64,000 nt of DNA from positions 31,291,572 through 31,355,571 of the forward strand of contig NC_079485.1 of NCBI RefSeq assembly GCF_026230105.1, in the 5' to 3' direction. Each line of letters begins with the position of its first letter. The first letter of the stretch is position 1. The DNA is from Diorhabda sublineata. Lineage: Eukaryota; Arthropoda; Insecta; Coleoptera; Chrysomelidae. Of this stretch, positions 1 to 13,200 are shown piece after piece. Below the pieces are notes generated by a model. It did not search any database. It was not told the origin of the DNA and worked only from the letters and a program-made list of their open reading frames with translations. A program made the position numbers and the translations under genes.

Positions 1-467
1 AAAAGGTTCACATCTTGCTAACTACTTGGGTAAAAATAGATACAACACTTGTTCGCTGAACCCACTGCAGTCTATTTACCAATCACCAATAATTCAAAAC
101 TATTTCTGAGCTGTCATTCAACAGGAACAAGGAAATATACTGAATATCCTTAATTGTATACAAAAATTTTCTATCGGAGAGGTGTAGGGATAAGTTTATT
201 TTGACTTCCAGATTTTATCCTATTTGCCTGAAAGCATGAAAATCGGCAAATCTAGCAAGACTAGATATCTGGAATTAATATAATACCAGTCAAATAAAAT
301 AAAGCTTCACTTACAAACCGAAATGATTTTTAGAATGTGAAATAATCTGATAAAACAGATTTATAGTCAAAAGTTGCAAAATTTCTGTTTCTCATTGTAG
401 GTCTCTTTTGACAATTATTTTCTATCAAAAGAAATCTGAAATCATTACTAATTATCAAGAATAAATT
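1..467. other. Intronic/intergenic AT-rich sequence
   Basis: No open frame of note and no recognised repeat. Because the RBM24-like gene enters the window already inside its RRM, this stretch should be part of an intron upstream of the exon at 2289. That is inference from the gene structure. Confidence 0.5.
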
Positions 468-880
468 TCAATAAATATACCACGAGGCCGTTTTATTTGT
501 GTGCATAACAGTGTGCTCTAGGCTTGTACTGGAGAGCAAAAAAGTCATGCTCGTGAATGAGCTGCTATGTCCATCAACGTGCCTAGAACCTATTGGTGTA
601 TCTAAAAGTCTAACTACTGCATCTCTCAGTAGTCTGATCCCAAAACTAATTACGCGGCGATTTATGGAAACATCTGGCATGAGACAAGATAAAGCACAGA
701 TAGGTGTGGCTATCATTAAGATATGAGAGGTTTGAGCACAAGGGCAAGCCTAAAATTTCGCCTAGTGGAGTTAAAAGATTGATTTTTCCAAGTATATCGG
801 CCTTTGATAGTTTGTGGGGAAGGCCTGTGTGTGCAAAGGCTCCTGATCGGCCACTAACTTAACTATGAATCTATAACTTG
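468..880 (-). mobile_element. Probable LINE remnant, minus strand
   Basis: A short minus-strand open frame (468-716) and the bases around 620-690 resemble 56905-56975 elsewhere in the window: both share a core reading CAGTAGTCTGAT or TAGTAGTCTGAT followed shortly by ATGGAAACA. The second copy lies just beside a minus-strand RNase H remnant of a non-LTR retrotransposon, so both are likely pieces of the same LINE family. The family assignment is inference, and no catalytic motif is visible in this copy. Confidence 0.35.
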
Positions 881-1629
881 TGACGTATTTCCAAATAAAA
901 GAGCCTTAGAATATTACAACGGGGAATATATTATTTTATTAATTAAAATTTTTAAGATTTGGAAACATTCAAACTTTGATTGGAAAAAAAATATAGATCT
1001 CTTGAATAAATCAATAAAAAAATATATCTGAATTTACTTTTTGGATCATATATTGTCATCTCTAGGACACATTTTCCTATTTTTTAAAAATTTTTCAATA
1101 TTCCATGCTTATCTATAAATTTAAATGTTTTATTCTAAGGCTTTCAATTTTTATTGCAAAAACGTCGAAAGTGATTCCAATACGATTTCATAGAAAACTC
1201 AAATTGTTTGTTTCAAATTGTTTCTAATTCTTGAGATATTTTCAAAAAAGTGATGTTTTTGGGTTAGCATTTTCCATCTATAAATACAATTTGTATATAT
1301 GCTAAAATGAATTCAAATTTTATTGGACTACAGGCGTTTCCATATTATATAGGTCTCACTATATTTGAGGTTATGTTATCAGTTATCAAGTATTTTTACT
1401 TGTGAAATTGAATACCCTCCTTATCGTTTTTTAAAAATTTATTCGTGTATCTTATCAGCTTGGAATATTTTTCTACTTAAACTTCGTATAACTAATTCAT
1501 ACCAACACTACAATTAGTTACATGTCATTTTTATCCAGTAGTTATATAGTAGGTAACCGTAATAAATAGTATACCAGGGGTGTGAGATATTTTCAAGTCC
1601 TGATTTAACATTCTTATATAAAAATATAC
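881..1629. other. AT-rich intron with a degraded fold-back repeat arm
   Basis: Bases about 1140-1340 resemble the right arm of the long fold-back element at 15545-16480: 'attgcaaaaacgtcgaaa' followed by 'gtgattccaatacga', 'tagaaaactc' and 'gagatattttc', ending in 'ttttattggactac', which parallels the terminal 'ttttatcggactat' there. No gene is visible. Confidence 0.4.
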
Positions 1630-2190
1630 TTTCAGTGATAAATTGTCAGGTCTCCTTGACGTTGGAAATAACATTTTCAGCCACCCTAAATAATTGTTCT
1701 ATGCTACTAAATATGCCTGTCCATTTCCGGATATTTCTCTACCAGAAGATTTTTTTTCCTAACCGCCTACGGCCCTCTATTTTTTACTTTATTTCCTCTA
1801 AAGACATGATCTTCGTCATGACAGTTTTCGGCATTTAACTGTTGTCAAAAGCTGATTCATTTCCATGCAAAGTCACTCATTGTATTCTTAGCATTCCATG
1901 TAACCATATTTCAAATAAGATCAATTGTGGCGGTCATCAGTGTCCAGACTTCAGCTCCGCACAATAGCATAGACCAAATATAACATTAAATCATTCTTTC
2001 ATTTAGTTTTAAGTTCAGACTATCCTAACAAAACAATTATCTCTTCTTCTGGAAAGTTGCCTGGGCCGATTCAATCCTGTATTTAATTTCCTTATCCGGA
2101 TGCAACTGTTCGATCATGTAGAATCCTAGGCATTTTAAACTTGAGACTCAATTTTCTGTCAATTTATCTGTAATGACACGGTGAGGTATG
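1630..2190 (-). mobile_element. Non-LTR retrotransposon reverse transcriptase remnant (C-terminal part)
   Basis: Reading the minus strand from about 2150 down gives LKCLGFYMIEQLHPDKEIKY, then RIESAQATFQKKR. This matches the conserved post-palm segment of insect LINE reverse transcriptases (FKYLGxxI...D.EI..RI..A..xF.K). Further down come CYIWSMLLCGAEVWTL, equivalent to the RPVLTYGxExW segment, and then the terminal R..R/K-rich tail. Several in-frame stops and at least one frameshift show that it is dead. It lies in the intron just before the first visible RBM24-like exon and points against the gene. Confidence 0.7.
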
Positions 2191-2288
2191 GTTGGCAGTT
2201 GAAGACCATGAGGTACCGGGTACCGGAAGAGCCTACACATGAATAAAAATATAAAAGGGATTAGTTATAATAATGATATTTATTCCAG

Positions 2289-2415
2289 GTAATAATGGGT
2301 GATAGGGCTTCGGCAGAAAGGGCATGTAAAGATCCAAATCCTATTATAGATGGAAGAAAAGCAAATGTGAATTTAGCAATTTTAGGAGCCAAACCAAGAG
2401 GCAATGTTCCAGCAG
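2289..2415 (+). CDS. Rbm24: RBM24-like exon: end of RRM
   Basis: Phase-0 exon bounded by ttccag before it and gtgagt after it. It encodes RRM helix 2 and beta 4: the (V)xMGDR...ERACKDPNPIIDGRKANVNLA segment and the LGAKPR motif that closes the RRM in RBM24/38 proteins. It ends one base into a codon. Confidence 0.95.
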
Positions 2416-4169
2416 GTGAGTACTGATTCCAATAAATTTGAGGTTTGCGTTGGCTATATACGAACTGCCAAATAGAAAATTTGTATTTTGAAAAGGTATT
2501 ACCACAAAACTCGGAATATCATAGGAAAAAAGTATTAAAATAGCCTTTAAGCTGTCCTGATCTATTCCCTATCGATAATCTTTGTCATCAGATTAAAAAG
2601 AATTTGCAACGAAATGAATTAGCAAATTTCCTCAATTAAAATTTGAAGTAAAAGAAATTTTAAATTACCTCCAACCATGTATGTTAGTTGTTGTTTACTT
2701 TTGATGTTTCGTTAATACGAGAGTTTGGCATCTTAACATCTACTGGGGTAGTTTGCTAGCAATCAAACTGATCGCATAAAATTTGTTCAACATTCAATAA
2801 GAATATCATGAAACATTAGTAGGTAGTAGAACAAAGCGAATTACCATTATAAAACTCCATACGGTGGTACCGCTGACTAGTAGTCCAATTGCAAAAAGAA
2901 ATTAACAAAAAATCTTTAATACGTAACCACAAATTTAGATTCAGGACAAATCACTTCACTATTGAGCAATTGCACAGTGTCATAGAAATATTTCAACAAA
3001 CTTTTCAAGAATAAAGCATTTGTAGATGTTAGTCAAGCTTTTGACAAGGTGTGGAACCCTGGACTATTATCCAAACTTAAAAACCAGATTTACCACTTTC
3101 AAGTAACGTATGCTGACTACACCACTCAAATCCATGGAATCAAAGCCGGATTCCCCAAGGAAGTGTCCTTGGTTCAATTTTATACACGCTCTCCACCGTG
3201 GATTTTCCATTAAATGATGGTTCATTAACGACCACCTTTGGAGATGATACTCCCAATCTAGCCAAAGACCAGAAACCGGAACTATCCTCTGAATTACTTC
3301 AGAATAATTTAAAAAAAAAACACAAGAATGGGCAAACAAATGGAGAATACTGATTAATGAATCAAAATCCTGTTGTGTTTTCTTTATCAAATACCTTAAT
3401 GAAACGCCTGATGCTTTTATGAATAACAAATTAATACCAAAGGCATACATTACTAAATATCTACGTATATAGTGAAAAAAGCCGTGAGCAGCAGAGCTCC
3501 ATCACGAAAGTCGAATTTTTCGTCGAATGAAGAATTTAACTGATACACAAACAAATCTTTCCATAAAATGAATTTCTTGGAAATGATATCAATTCTCAAT
3601 CTTATTTCTTTATATGGAAAATTTGCTATTCCTCAATAACTTTTCATTTCACAAGTTAACTCTCTCTCTCGAATGAAAATTCATAATTCCAATAGACCCG
3701 GTGGTCTTTAACCCTCTTGTTCAAAGAAAAAAGAAAAAATTGTCATAATGACAAGAAATTTCGAAAATGGGAAGTAAAAAAAATCACCCTAGCAATGATT
3801 ATACTCGTATTATTCATTAAATAGGAGACGGTCCAGTTCAACAATTACAACGATCAAAATGATTTCAGGCGTTTTGTGCTAGAAGAACTAAAGAAGAAAA
3901 CTTTGAACTTGAGAAAGACAATTCTTCAACATCGCCCCTACTTGCATACGAAGTTCGAACCCTCTAGTCGCTTTTCGTTTGACCTGCAGAGGTGAGCAAA
4001 GGTCAAAAACCACTTTTTTTGCACTGCAACCCCTCGAAATATTCATTTGATTTCAACCAAACTCTAATAACATCAATCCGCCGCCAAAAAAGCCATGTAT
4101 GCTAATTTTGAACCAAATCGGACCCATAGCAATTGCTCGAGAGACGAAAATAAGAATTGTAGCTTAAAC

Positions 4170-4235
<66 letters not shown>

Positions 4236-7200
4236 CAGATATTCGAAAAACCATCATAATCGTGTTCAGGAGGTCTCAAAACATGGGAAAAATGATGTGC
4301 CCCCCATTTTTCTTCTAGTCATGCCTACTGTAATAGTCTAATTTTTCCTTGAAAAATTTAACCAAAAAGAAAACAACTGGGCTTAAAGTTCAGCAAACAC
4401 CATTGGTTGCTTGGTCGTAGATCGCAATTATCCCTCCGAAACAAGCTCCTAGCATACAATGCTATAATGCGACCTTTCTGGGCTTAGGAATTCAACTTTG
4501 GGACACAGCATCAGATAGCAACATCGCCATTAATAAACGGTTTCAATCCAAGGTACAAAGAGCAATTACAGATGATTCTTGGTTCATTCCAAACAGGAAT
4601 ATTTACAGGTGTCTACAGTGGTTCAATTAAATGAGGATTTAAATAATTATTCGAAACTAATTTCTCTATATGGGTTGATTTCGGCGTACATTTAAAAAAT
4701 TTACATTGAAAAAGAGTGAAATTTATTTGGGTGGTAGGAAACTACATAAAATATATCAAAAATGTCTTGAAAATATAAATAGATACGAAAAAAAGTGTAG
4801 ATATAAAAATTAATATTAACACTTTAGAAAAAGTTATTTATGTATCAAGGCACTAAAGTCATTTTTTTGTCGCGAGGATTGAGATTAGTTGCCCTCAGTT
4901 ACTTTAGTGCCTAGAGACTAAAAAGCGTTTTAAGGGATGATTTCTGTCGACCAATCGTCACGAATGTTTCATTGTACTACCGATCTCGAAAAAAATTGTT
5001 TTTTTTTTCAAAATTTAAAATTATATCTACAAAGTTAGGTTAACCTCATATGTGATTTTATTAATTTATTGATTATTTATTTTTCAATAGTGTAAAAACT
5101 TATTTAATATAAACTTACCTCATGTAAGAACGTTGAAAATACGAAAATTTGCTAAATTTTTGGTTGACCAAGATCCCCAATTCAATTTTTTGGTAATTTT
5201 TATTTATTTTTTCTTTCTCAATATGTTTGTTTTTATGTCTCTTTTGAAACTGAACTAGTAAAAATTTACGTTTCGCCATATTTCGGTTTTTAATTATCCA
5301 TAACAACATATAAAATAAAGTTAAAAATGTTTATTTTATTATTTTGTATCACATATTCGTTTTGGTTAAATTCATATGCCTGCAATTCGAAAACCTCCCT
5401 GCATTTTCCCAAGAGATTTGCAGACCCCCTGTATACGTATTTTACTATTCTTTGAACCAATTAAAACTAGTAGCTAAAATATAATACATTTAATAATACG
5501 TCCATAAAATAGTTGAAAGACTGAATATTATTTACATGTTCCATCTGTCTTATTTGAGCACGAGTGCACAAAGTTCAAGTCCTCCAGGTGTTCCGTCAGC
5601 AAGTACTGTTCGGTTAGCACCGGGTGCGTACCATTAGGCACGGGCCAAAGACCGGCGTCAAATTGCACTAACATGGATTCCTAGTCACCCCTCTTCCTGT
5701 ATGGTGTGGCACACCCGGACATCCGCATATGTCGTTTGATACCTAACTATATAAAAATCCGCTGTTTTACTTGAAGTTTGGTTCAGTTGTTTAGTTAAAA
5801 GGGTTAGTAATATTAAATAAAAAATTAGTAATATGTAATACTAGAAAGTGGGGACGTTGAATTACTTATGACTGAATAATTATATTACGTTAAAAAATGC
5901 ATATAGTACAATAACAATTTATGTATTCTTTATTTTATTTATGTATCTTTATTCAAAAAGAAGACTAGATTCACTTATATGTTTATAACTAAGTTTTTAG
6001 CCTTGATTTTGCTCTACCTTGGGTAATAAAATTTGATATAAACTTTACACATTTGTCAAAGACTGACAACAATGCAATATGTGATTGAAATCGCCAGGAT
6101 TCATCAATTTGTTTTTATATCTTTTTCGTGAGTTACAAAATCGATATGAAACCAACAACACATCTATATGATATTAAAGAAGGGTTTGAAATAGCAAATT
6201 TACAAAATACAATGTTAAAACAACGAGAAACACACTTTTAGAATTAGTTCTGCTTAAAAGTGAAAAATAAATTAGAGGTTGCTTTTCTTCTCGTCCCTTT
6301 TTGCATCCATTCATCTCTCTTATCCTTTATTATAACTTCATGGCCCTTCAGAGTTTCCCTACCATCATTTTGTCCAGTTTCTCATATCGGTTTTTCAATT
6401 TCAATTGAATTTGTATAAAATTCAGATCAAGATCATCGGAGTCTTGACGTACCTAACGGCCATATTGAATATGAGGAAAAAACATAACCTAGCATAACAA
6501 ATTTCTCTATTGGTAAATATTGTGTAGCTTCATTTCTATTTTCACCGAATCTGATTGCATTAAGAAAAGTTCTGATCTACAATTTCGTCGTTGGGATATA
6601 AAATGCTTCAAAAATTTATAGATAGACTGGTGCATATCGTATTAAATCATTGTAAATACACACGTTCAAAATCACTTTGACAATAGCAAAAAATGAGAAG
6701 GAAAAAAACAATATTGTTTCCAAAGCTATATAAATGGATTTCAATGTCATAGCTCATCATTAAACAGACTTAGGATTCGGTTTAAATTGTATAATTTTAC
6801 TTTTTACTTTGTGGTTCAAAAATATATGCATTATATTTTCAATATATTTTCTGAGATTTTATTTTATTGGGTTTGATGTAGTTGTTTAATTGCAGGATTT
6901 CCATTCCCGAGTGTGCGAGCGGGAGCGTACCCGACGTTGCTCCCTAGTCAGTACGGGTAAGTACCGAAATATTGTCCTTGTTTTGTTTTTGTGCACAACA
7001 GTGCAGCACAACTCCCATCACCAATCGATCGTAATGATATTTCTCATATTTTCTAGCTACTTATGTCATGAAGACAGTTGATGATACTAAATCCATTGAA
7101 TGTATTGACATTTGGCAGACAATGAGAGCCCGAACTTCTCAAACACTAAAATGTAAACAGTTAGTTATTTCGATATGAGTGTTAGTGAGTGTGCGTGTTA

Positions 7201-10200
7201 TATTTTTATTTTTATTAGTTATTGAGTTACACCATTAAAACATTAGCAGGCGTTCGAAAGTCGTTGGAGAAAGCCCAGGTTTTATATATAAAAAGTGCCC
7301 CAACGTACGCTTTGTTCAAACAAATGTCATTTAGTTGTTGGTGCCATAGCCCTGACGACTATCAAACTTTTCTGTTTCTGAACTAAGGTGCTATTTAATG
7401 ATGTGCAGCTTCTAAGCAAATTTTCTCATTCGATTCGTAGCTTGCAGGGGAACTTTGATAGAGAAAAATTCCATAAAATCATCTATTTACTTTTTATAGT
7501 AGAAGAATGGCCATTACAGCAGAGTCTTCTTGACTATTTCTTTTTTCAATCTTAGATATTCACTAAATTTTTTTTTCGATATTTTACCATTCATGATTCG
7601 CTCAATTTTATTGTCAATTTTCTTTCAACATCATTTTTTCAGTTGCTCTTATTGTGTATTTAAAACGATGATATACACTGAACACACTATTTACTACCAC
7701 CGCTGTAGCAACAGTGTTCGACGTGGTAGTACTAAATAGTACGTCTGTTCCAATCTGCTAATCTGAACCATTCTTCCTATCAATCAAGTATCGAAAAGAC
7801 AGTCCTGGAAACGCTTCACAAACCTAAGTCGGTCGGAACGCAAAATATTAACTGTCCAGTTGGAACACGTAATCTTTATTGCGCAGAACGTCACCGGTTT
7901 TTTAATGGGTTAGAACAAACTTGTAATATGTAATACTTCTATATGGACAGTTTCTATAAGTGGAAGCTGTTCCGACTAAGGAAGACAGAATTCTAACGAT
8001 TTCTCTATCCTCCGAGGTACCAGCTCGGTTCTGCGCATTCTTTAGCATGCGCAGTATAGATAAAGTGTCTCGAAGGAGGAAGATAATGAATATTGTCGGC
8101 ACCGTAACGTAGGAAGGGTTTTTCCTCATACGAACTATCCATATAGAAGTATTACATATATGGTTCAGTGTAAATATGACCAATGGTTCCAGATATTACA
8201 ACTTGGGGTATTTTATACATAAAGTTGTTTTGAACAGCGTACGTAAGTAAGCTACAGTTCTACTAACGGTTAAACGAACGCCAATTGCACGATGTTCGCC
8301 AACCGAATAGTTCTGGGTACAATTGATATAACTTGAAATTTTTTCAGTGTCCTTCAGTGATTGTATAAATTATCTGACAAAGGTTGAATAAACTAATTTT
8401 TCCTTAATCTATTTCAAAATTTTATATATTATAAATGATCAATGGTGGCATATAATAAAACCATTTTATTTATCTATAATGCCACCATTTTGGCGCCGCT
8501 TATATACTAAAGCGGTTAAACAGAAATTTACTGTTTTTAATAGTTAGATTTGATTAAAATCACAAATCACATGTACAAATGTCAAAAATTGGTGTATTTT
8601 TAAAAGTTGTGAAATTATCCACTAAATATAATTTCCATTTTTATTATTTTAACTTAATAAACAAATTCAGGATATTTATGATCAAAATATCATCACGATA
8701 AAAAGTATGCAATATAAATTTTTATACATAGATCTCAATGGTTAGAACGGGTGTTTTAAAAAAATGATCCTGTCTCTAAGATAGATAGAAAACTGAAAAA
8801 TATTTGGGTTTTACTCAGTGAAAAATTTTCGTAACGCTATTCGTATTAAAGATAAAGGGCGTTGAAGAAAAAAAATTATAGACATTTCTTACGATTTTGC
8901 CGCAACTACTGGCAACGTTGTATTGAAATTGTATACGAATGAATTTGTTTTTATGTCTGACTCTCATAGAGGGCGCTAGTTATACGGTTCGTACCAAGTA
9001 TTATTGAACATAACTTTTTCGATATTAGATTTATTAATCGAAATTTCAAGTGAACTTAAACGTCATCCAATTTTACATCAAAAATATACTCTTGATAAAA
9101 CTCGATACTGAATATTTTGATTTGAAACTTATGAAGTAGTAATCGATGCTGGTATAAAGTATTGATAAAGTTATTAGGGTTCTTGTTTCTTGTAGTTTCA
9201 CAAAAATCCAGTCTAACTTGTTTTTAAAAGTTAAATAAATATGAGCATTTAGCTATTGAAGGGCTTCGTATGAAACAAACAACAATTTGATGATCATGCT
9301 TTGCGATTCAGGGACTCAAACTGTTGTTTGTTCCATACTAAGGCCCCCCATAGCTGAATACCCATAATTATTCAACTAATTGATAGGTTATCAAATTCTA
9401 CCTGGAAATTTAATTGGTGATATGTACCTGGATTTTTAAGCAATCACTTATTGGCGATATTAGAATATTTAATGCTAATTTTTTATGCACGGTGGAGCTC
9501 AACTGCACTTTGATAGAAGGTGTCGTAATTGGTTGAGTAATTTTCCGAATCGATGGATTGGTAGAGGTGCAAAAGCTTCGATTCATTGGCCTCCTCGGTC
9601 ATGCGATTTTAATCCATTAGATTACACAGTTTGGACGTATCTTGAAGAAAAATTTCATGCTGCAGAGGTAAATTCATCTCAAGAATTTAAAGACACAATT
9701 CATTGTCAATTTAATGACCTCATAACTGTTTCTTAACCGTTTAATTTTAGTTTTCTATCTATCCTAAAGACGGGATCACCTGTTTTGAAACACCCTGTAT
9801 ATAAATTTCTTTAATTTCTTATTTCTTAAATCTTTTATATATGATTATGTTTCTAAATCGTCTTAATTTAAGGTATCTTTTGCTATAAAATAAGTTTTTT
9901 TCATAATTTTTGAAAGGCAGATAAAAATGTGACGTTTCGACTACTTTCAGTATTTATCAAAATGTTTAGATAAAGACTGAAGTCAAAATATAAAAACTGA
10001 AAGTAGCCGAAACGTCATATCTTTATCTGCCTTTCAAAAATTATAAAAAAAATTAATCAAAGCAAAAGAGACCTTAAATCAAGATGATTTAGAAACATAA
10101 TCCTATATTTATATACAGTGAAATAAAAATCTGGAAGCTATACAAAATATACAAAAAGTAGATTTGGAATTTGATTTTTCCGTTCTAATAATATTATATT

Positions 10201-13200
10201 GTCCCATTATTGTAATATATGAGGAAAGACCCAAAAATAACCAGAATTTTAAAAAAATTATACTTAATTTCAAATTTTTCCCTTACAAAACACTCCTTTA
10301 CTATTAATACATTTGTCCCACCGGTGCTTCCTCTGTTCAAAATATTTTTTCTACTAAACTATAGAAATTTCTGACAGCTTCTTCCCCATTTTTTACTTAA
10401 CCTCTTCATTAATATGGGATTGGTGTCTCTTTATGCCTATTTTCATGTATGGAATCAAGATAAAATCACACGGGGCCAGTTCAGGCAACTAAGGTGCGTG
10501 GGAAAGCGTAACCGTACCATTATTAACCAAAAACTGTCGAAAGAAAATAACTGTGTGTACAGGTGCTTTTTTATGGAAGAACTAGTATTTTGCCACAAAT
10601 CGAGTCTCTTTTGACGAACCTGTGCGAATTTTTTTGTTATTAATCGAAATTTTCAAAACATTCATTCGAGTTTTTTCATCGTAAGCTATTTTCAGCATAA
10701 AGAAAATTTTACCGAGCAGACAATAAAAGTCACAGCTGCACATAGTTCACTGAAACTTGGCATTATAAGAAAATAATTATCATATCATAAAAATTTGGCA
10801 ACATTTGAACTTATAGAAACGAAGACAATATTTTTAGGATGTGAATTGTAAAAAAATTGTCCCATTTAGCCCATTCAATATTCACTCGTACAAATCTCAT
10901 AATCATCATCGAAAGAGATTGTTGTAATATGAATATCCTTCCTTTTCACTAGATCTATTTGCCTGTTAGAGGCTAGATTAATTATGTACGAGGTACGATC
11001 AAAAAATACGATTAATTACTTTTTATAGCAGCAAATAATTGAGTTGCAGCTACGAGGTACGAAATTCAATTGAAGAGACGAGACAACAATGTAGTAATAC
11101 TCCGAATACTATTAAAAAGTGTCCAATTCCATTGAAGGGGATGATAGTATGTGACGAAAAATGGTTTGTCAGTCCTTTAAAACTGGCGACAGAAGAAAAC
11201 TTTTCCAAACAAGAGATGTATACATTAAAGGTGTTCCTAAGTAAAAATGTATTAAAAATAAAATATTTTACTATCGAAAATCACTCTTTCACCTTGCGTT
11301 GAACAGGCCCATTGAATACCAAGATCCTCTCTTGGATGTCTGAGAAAATGGTAAGACCCAAGGGGATTGAATTCTACTAAGATTGCTAAAAAGTTTGTGA
11401 CGCGATTTACGAAGTAAGAGACCTGTAAAATGAGCCAACGGTTTATTTTTTTCATCTTGAAAATACGTCGTACTATAGGTGTATCCGGTTCTGCTTTATT
11501 AACCAGATTTAGTAACATGGAACTTCTGGTTTGATGTGTTAAAAGGTGAATGTTATAACACTATTATTGCTATTGGAAAAGCCTCGAGACAGCATATGAT
11601 ATCCTGTCATAGATTCAACGTTTGGATATTTGAAGGAGATTAATTTTATTAAATAGAATAATTAACAGTATTTTTTTATCACACCTCGGTAATTAGGTAT
11701 TTAGCAGATACCTTCGGTTCATTTACATTGATAATATTCAGAGTATTATTCGTAATATACAAAAAGATGTCAATTAGTCACTTATAGATATATACACATT
11801 TTGGGGAACTTTCCAATCACAAGAAAAGGACATTGAAAAAATATTTTTTAAAGTTCCAATGGAACGTCGGGACGGCTGGCGGACTACAGTCTTAATGTTT
11901 GCTGTGAGGTTTTCCGTTTTTTTTATTTTGGGCTGATTATATTTTAATGTTCGTTTAATATTTTTTGACAGTAACTCTCGACTGCAGTGTAACACTAATG
12001 CGACACTAACTGATCGATGTCGATGTTGCTTGGTTGCATTAACCTTAAATCGTGTTACAATGCAGCCGGTGGTGGAGGTCCAGGAAGTGATGGTAAAAAA
12101 AAAGGGCCCCACATATTTCCTATAAATGAAGGATATCCAGGCATTTGTCTCATTTTTATAATAATCAAAAATATTGAAAAAAATCATTTTTAAAAGGTCA
12201 CGGTGTAATTTCATAACAATTAAGTAGAAACTGAACAGTAAAAATATAATAAATAAAAACAAAATTCATCCAATCCATCTTATATAATTTTATGTTTTTT
12301 ATAAATTTTTCAAAACAAATGTCCATAATTTTTGACATCTCAATGAATCGCGATGACTAGATGAAATCAATATCTTAGTATAGAAGAACAATATTCACAA
12401 AAAAGTGAAGTACAATATACGAGGGTGGTCCAAATACAAACCGAAATCCTTGAATAAACGTGTCGTAAAAGTGGATGCACTGGATGTTAGACTGATCTGT
12501 TATGAAGCGTTAATGATAGCCGGGACCACGTAACCTCGCTTTTAAACGGATTCGTGACGAATGCTTCTCCAAGATTCAAGTCAAGAACAAAACAAACAAA
12601 ACAAAAGAACAAAATTACACTTTACACTACATTATCACTACAAATTCTTTGCTCTTGTTTCAAGTTAGATCTTTATCCAGATACATGTTTCACTACAGAC
12701 ACTACAAACAGGATTGCACTGAAGCGGCTCTAGTAGCAGACTCAAAATTCGAAACTTCTCAAGAATTTATTTTACTAACTGGATGTTACCTATGAAAACG
12801 TCAGCGCTGTAGTAAAATTCATTTTGGGAGACCAACGCAGTACTATTGAACAAGTAGTTCATGAACGGCTCGGTTACCGCAAAACTTCTGAATTTTGAGC
12901 AGAAATACGTACGCTAGGAAGTTTTCAAGCGTCTTCTACAATGGTGTGAAGAGAAGATTTATTGCACCCAATATTCGTCACATACGGTGTTGGGTATACT
13001 ACTACAGTCCGGAAAATGAACGCGTGTCTATGTCTACACTGTCAGCGGGTAAGTTGTCGTGTACCATGTTTTGTTACATGAGAGGAGTAATTGGGGTTGT
13101 TTTTCTCACTGAACAACGACTTTTGAAGGCACAGAATTATAGTAATCTCCAGTCTACAGATAATATTCCAATCCGTAGTGCGATATTGCTGCAAGACAAC

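Larger units (their letters stand above)
2930..4640 (+). mobile_element. Jockey-type non-LTR retrotransposon remnant, interrupted
   Basis: Plus-strand translation shows reverse-transcriptase blocks in order: a TNHFTIEQLHSVIEI-like segment, KAFVDVSQAFDKVWNPGLLS (the AFLDVxQAFDxVWH block), an IKAGFPKEVS block in place of xAGVPQGS, the segment around EWANKWRI.INESKS, and NKLIPKAYITKYL. After about 900 bp of unrelated sequence (3475-4365) the frame resumes with the C-terminal region: QLGLKFS-like, QLSLRNKLLAYNAIMRPFW, and RFQSKVQRAITDD with W..PN. Stops and frameshifts abound. The polymerase core around FADD is damaged (it reads as TTFGDDT). Clearly a fossil. Confidence 0.72.
8746..9798 (+). mobile_element. 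IS630/Tc1-superfamily transposon remnant with ~48-bp TIRs
   Basis: The left end at 8746-8793 ('acgggtgttttaaaaaaa', then 'tgatcctgtctctaagatag', 'atagaaaac') is the inverted complement of the right end at 9750-9798 with a few mismatches. Between them only the C-terminal third of a transposase survives (9485-9736). The element is about 1.05 kb and has lost its N-terminal coding region, so it is non-autonomous. Confidence 0.8.

Noticed and set aside
3067..3450. 127-codon minus-strand open frame
   Set aside because: Shadow of the plus-strand jockey reverse-transcriptase remnant.
11774..12262. 162-codon minus-strand open frame, the third longest in the window
   Set aside because: The peptide has no recognisable motif, begins with an AT-driven hydrophobic stretch and overlaps nothing conserved. 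Probably chance, although an eroded element cannot be excluded.
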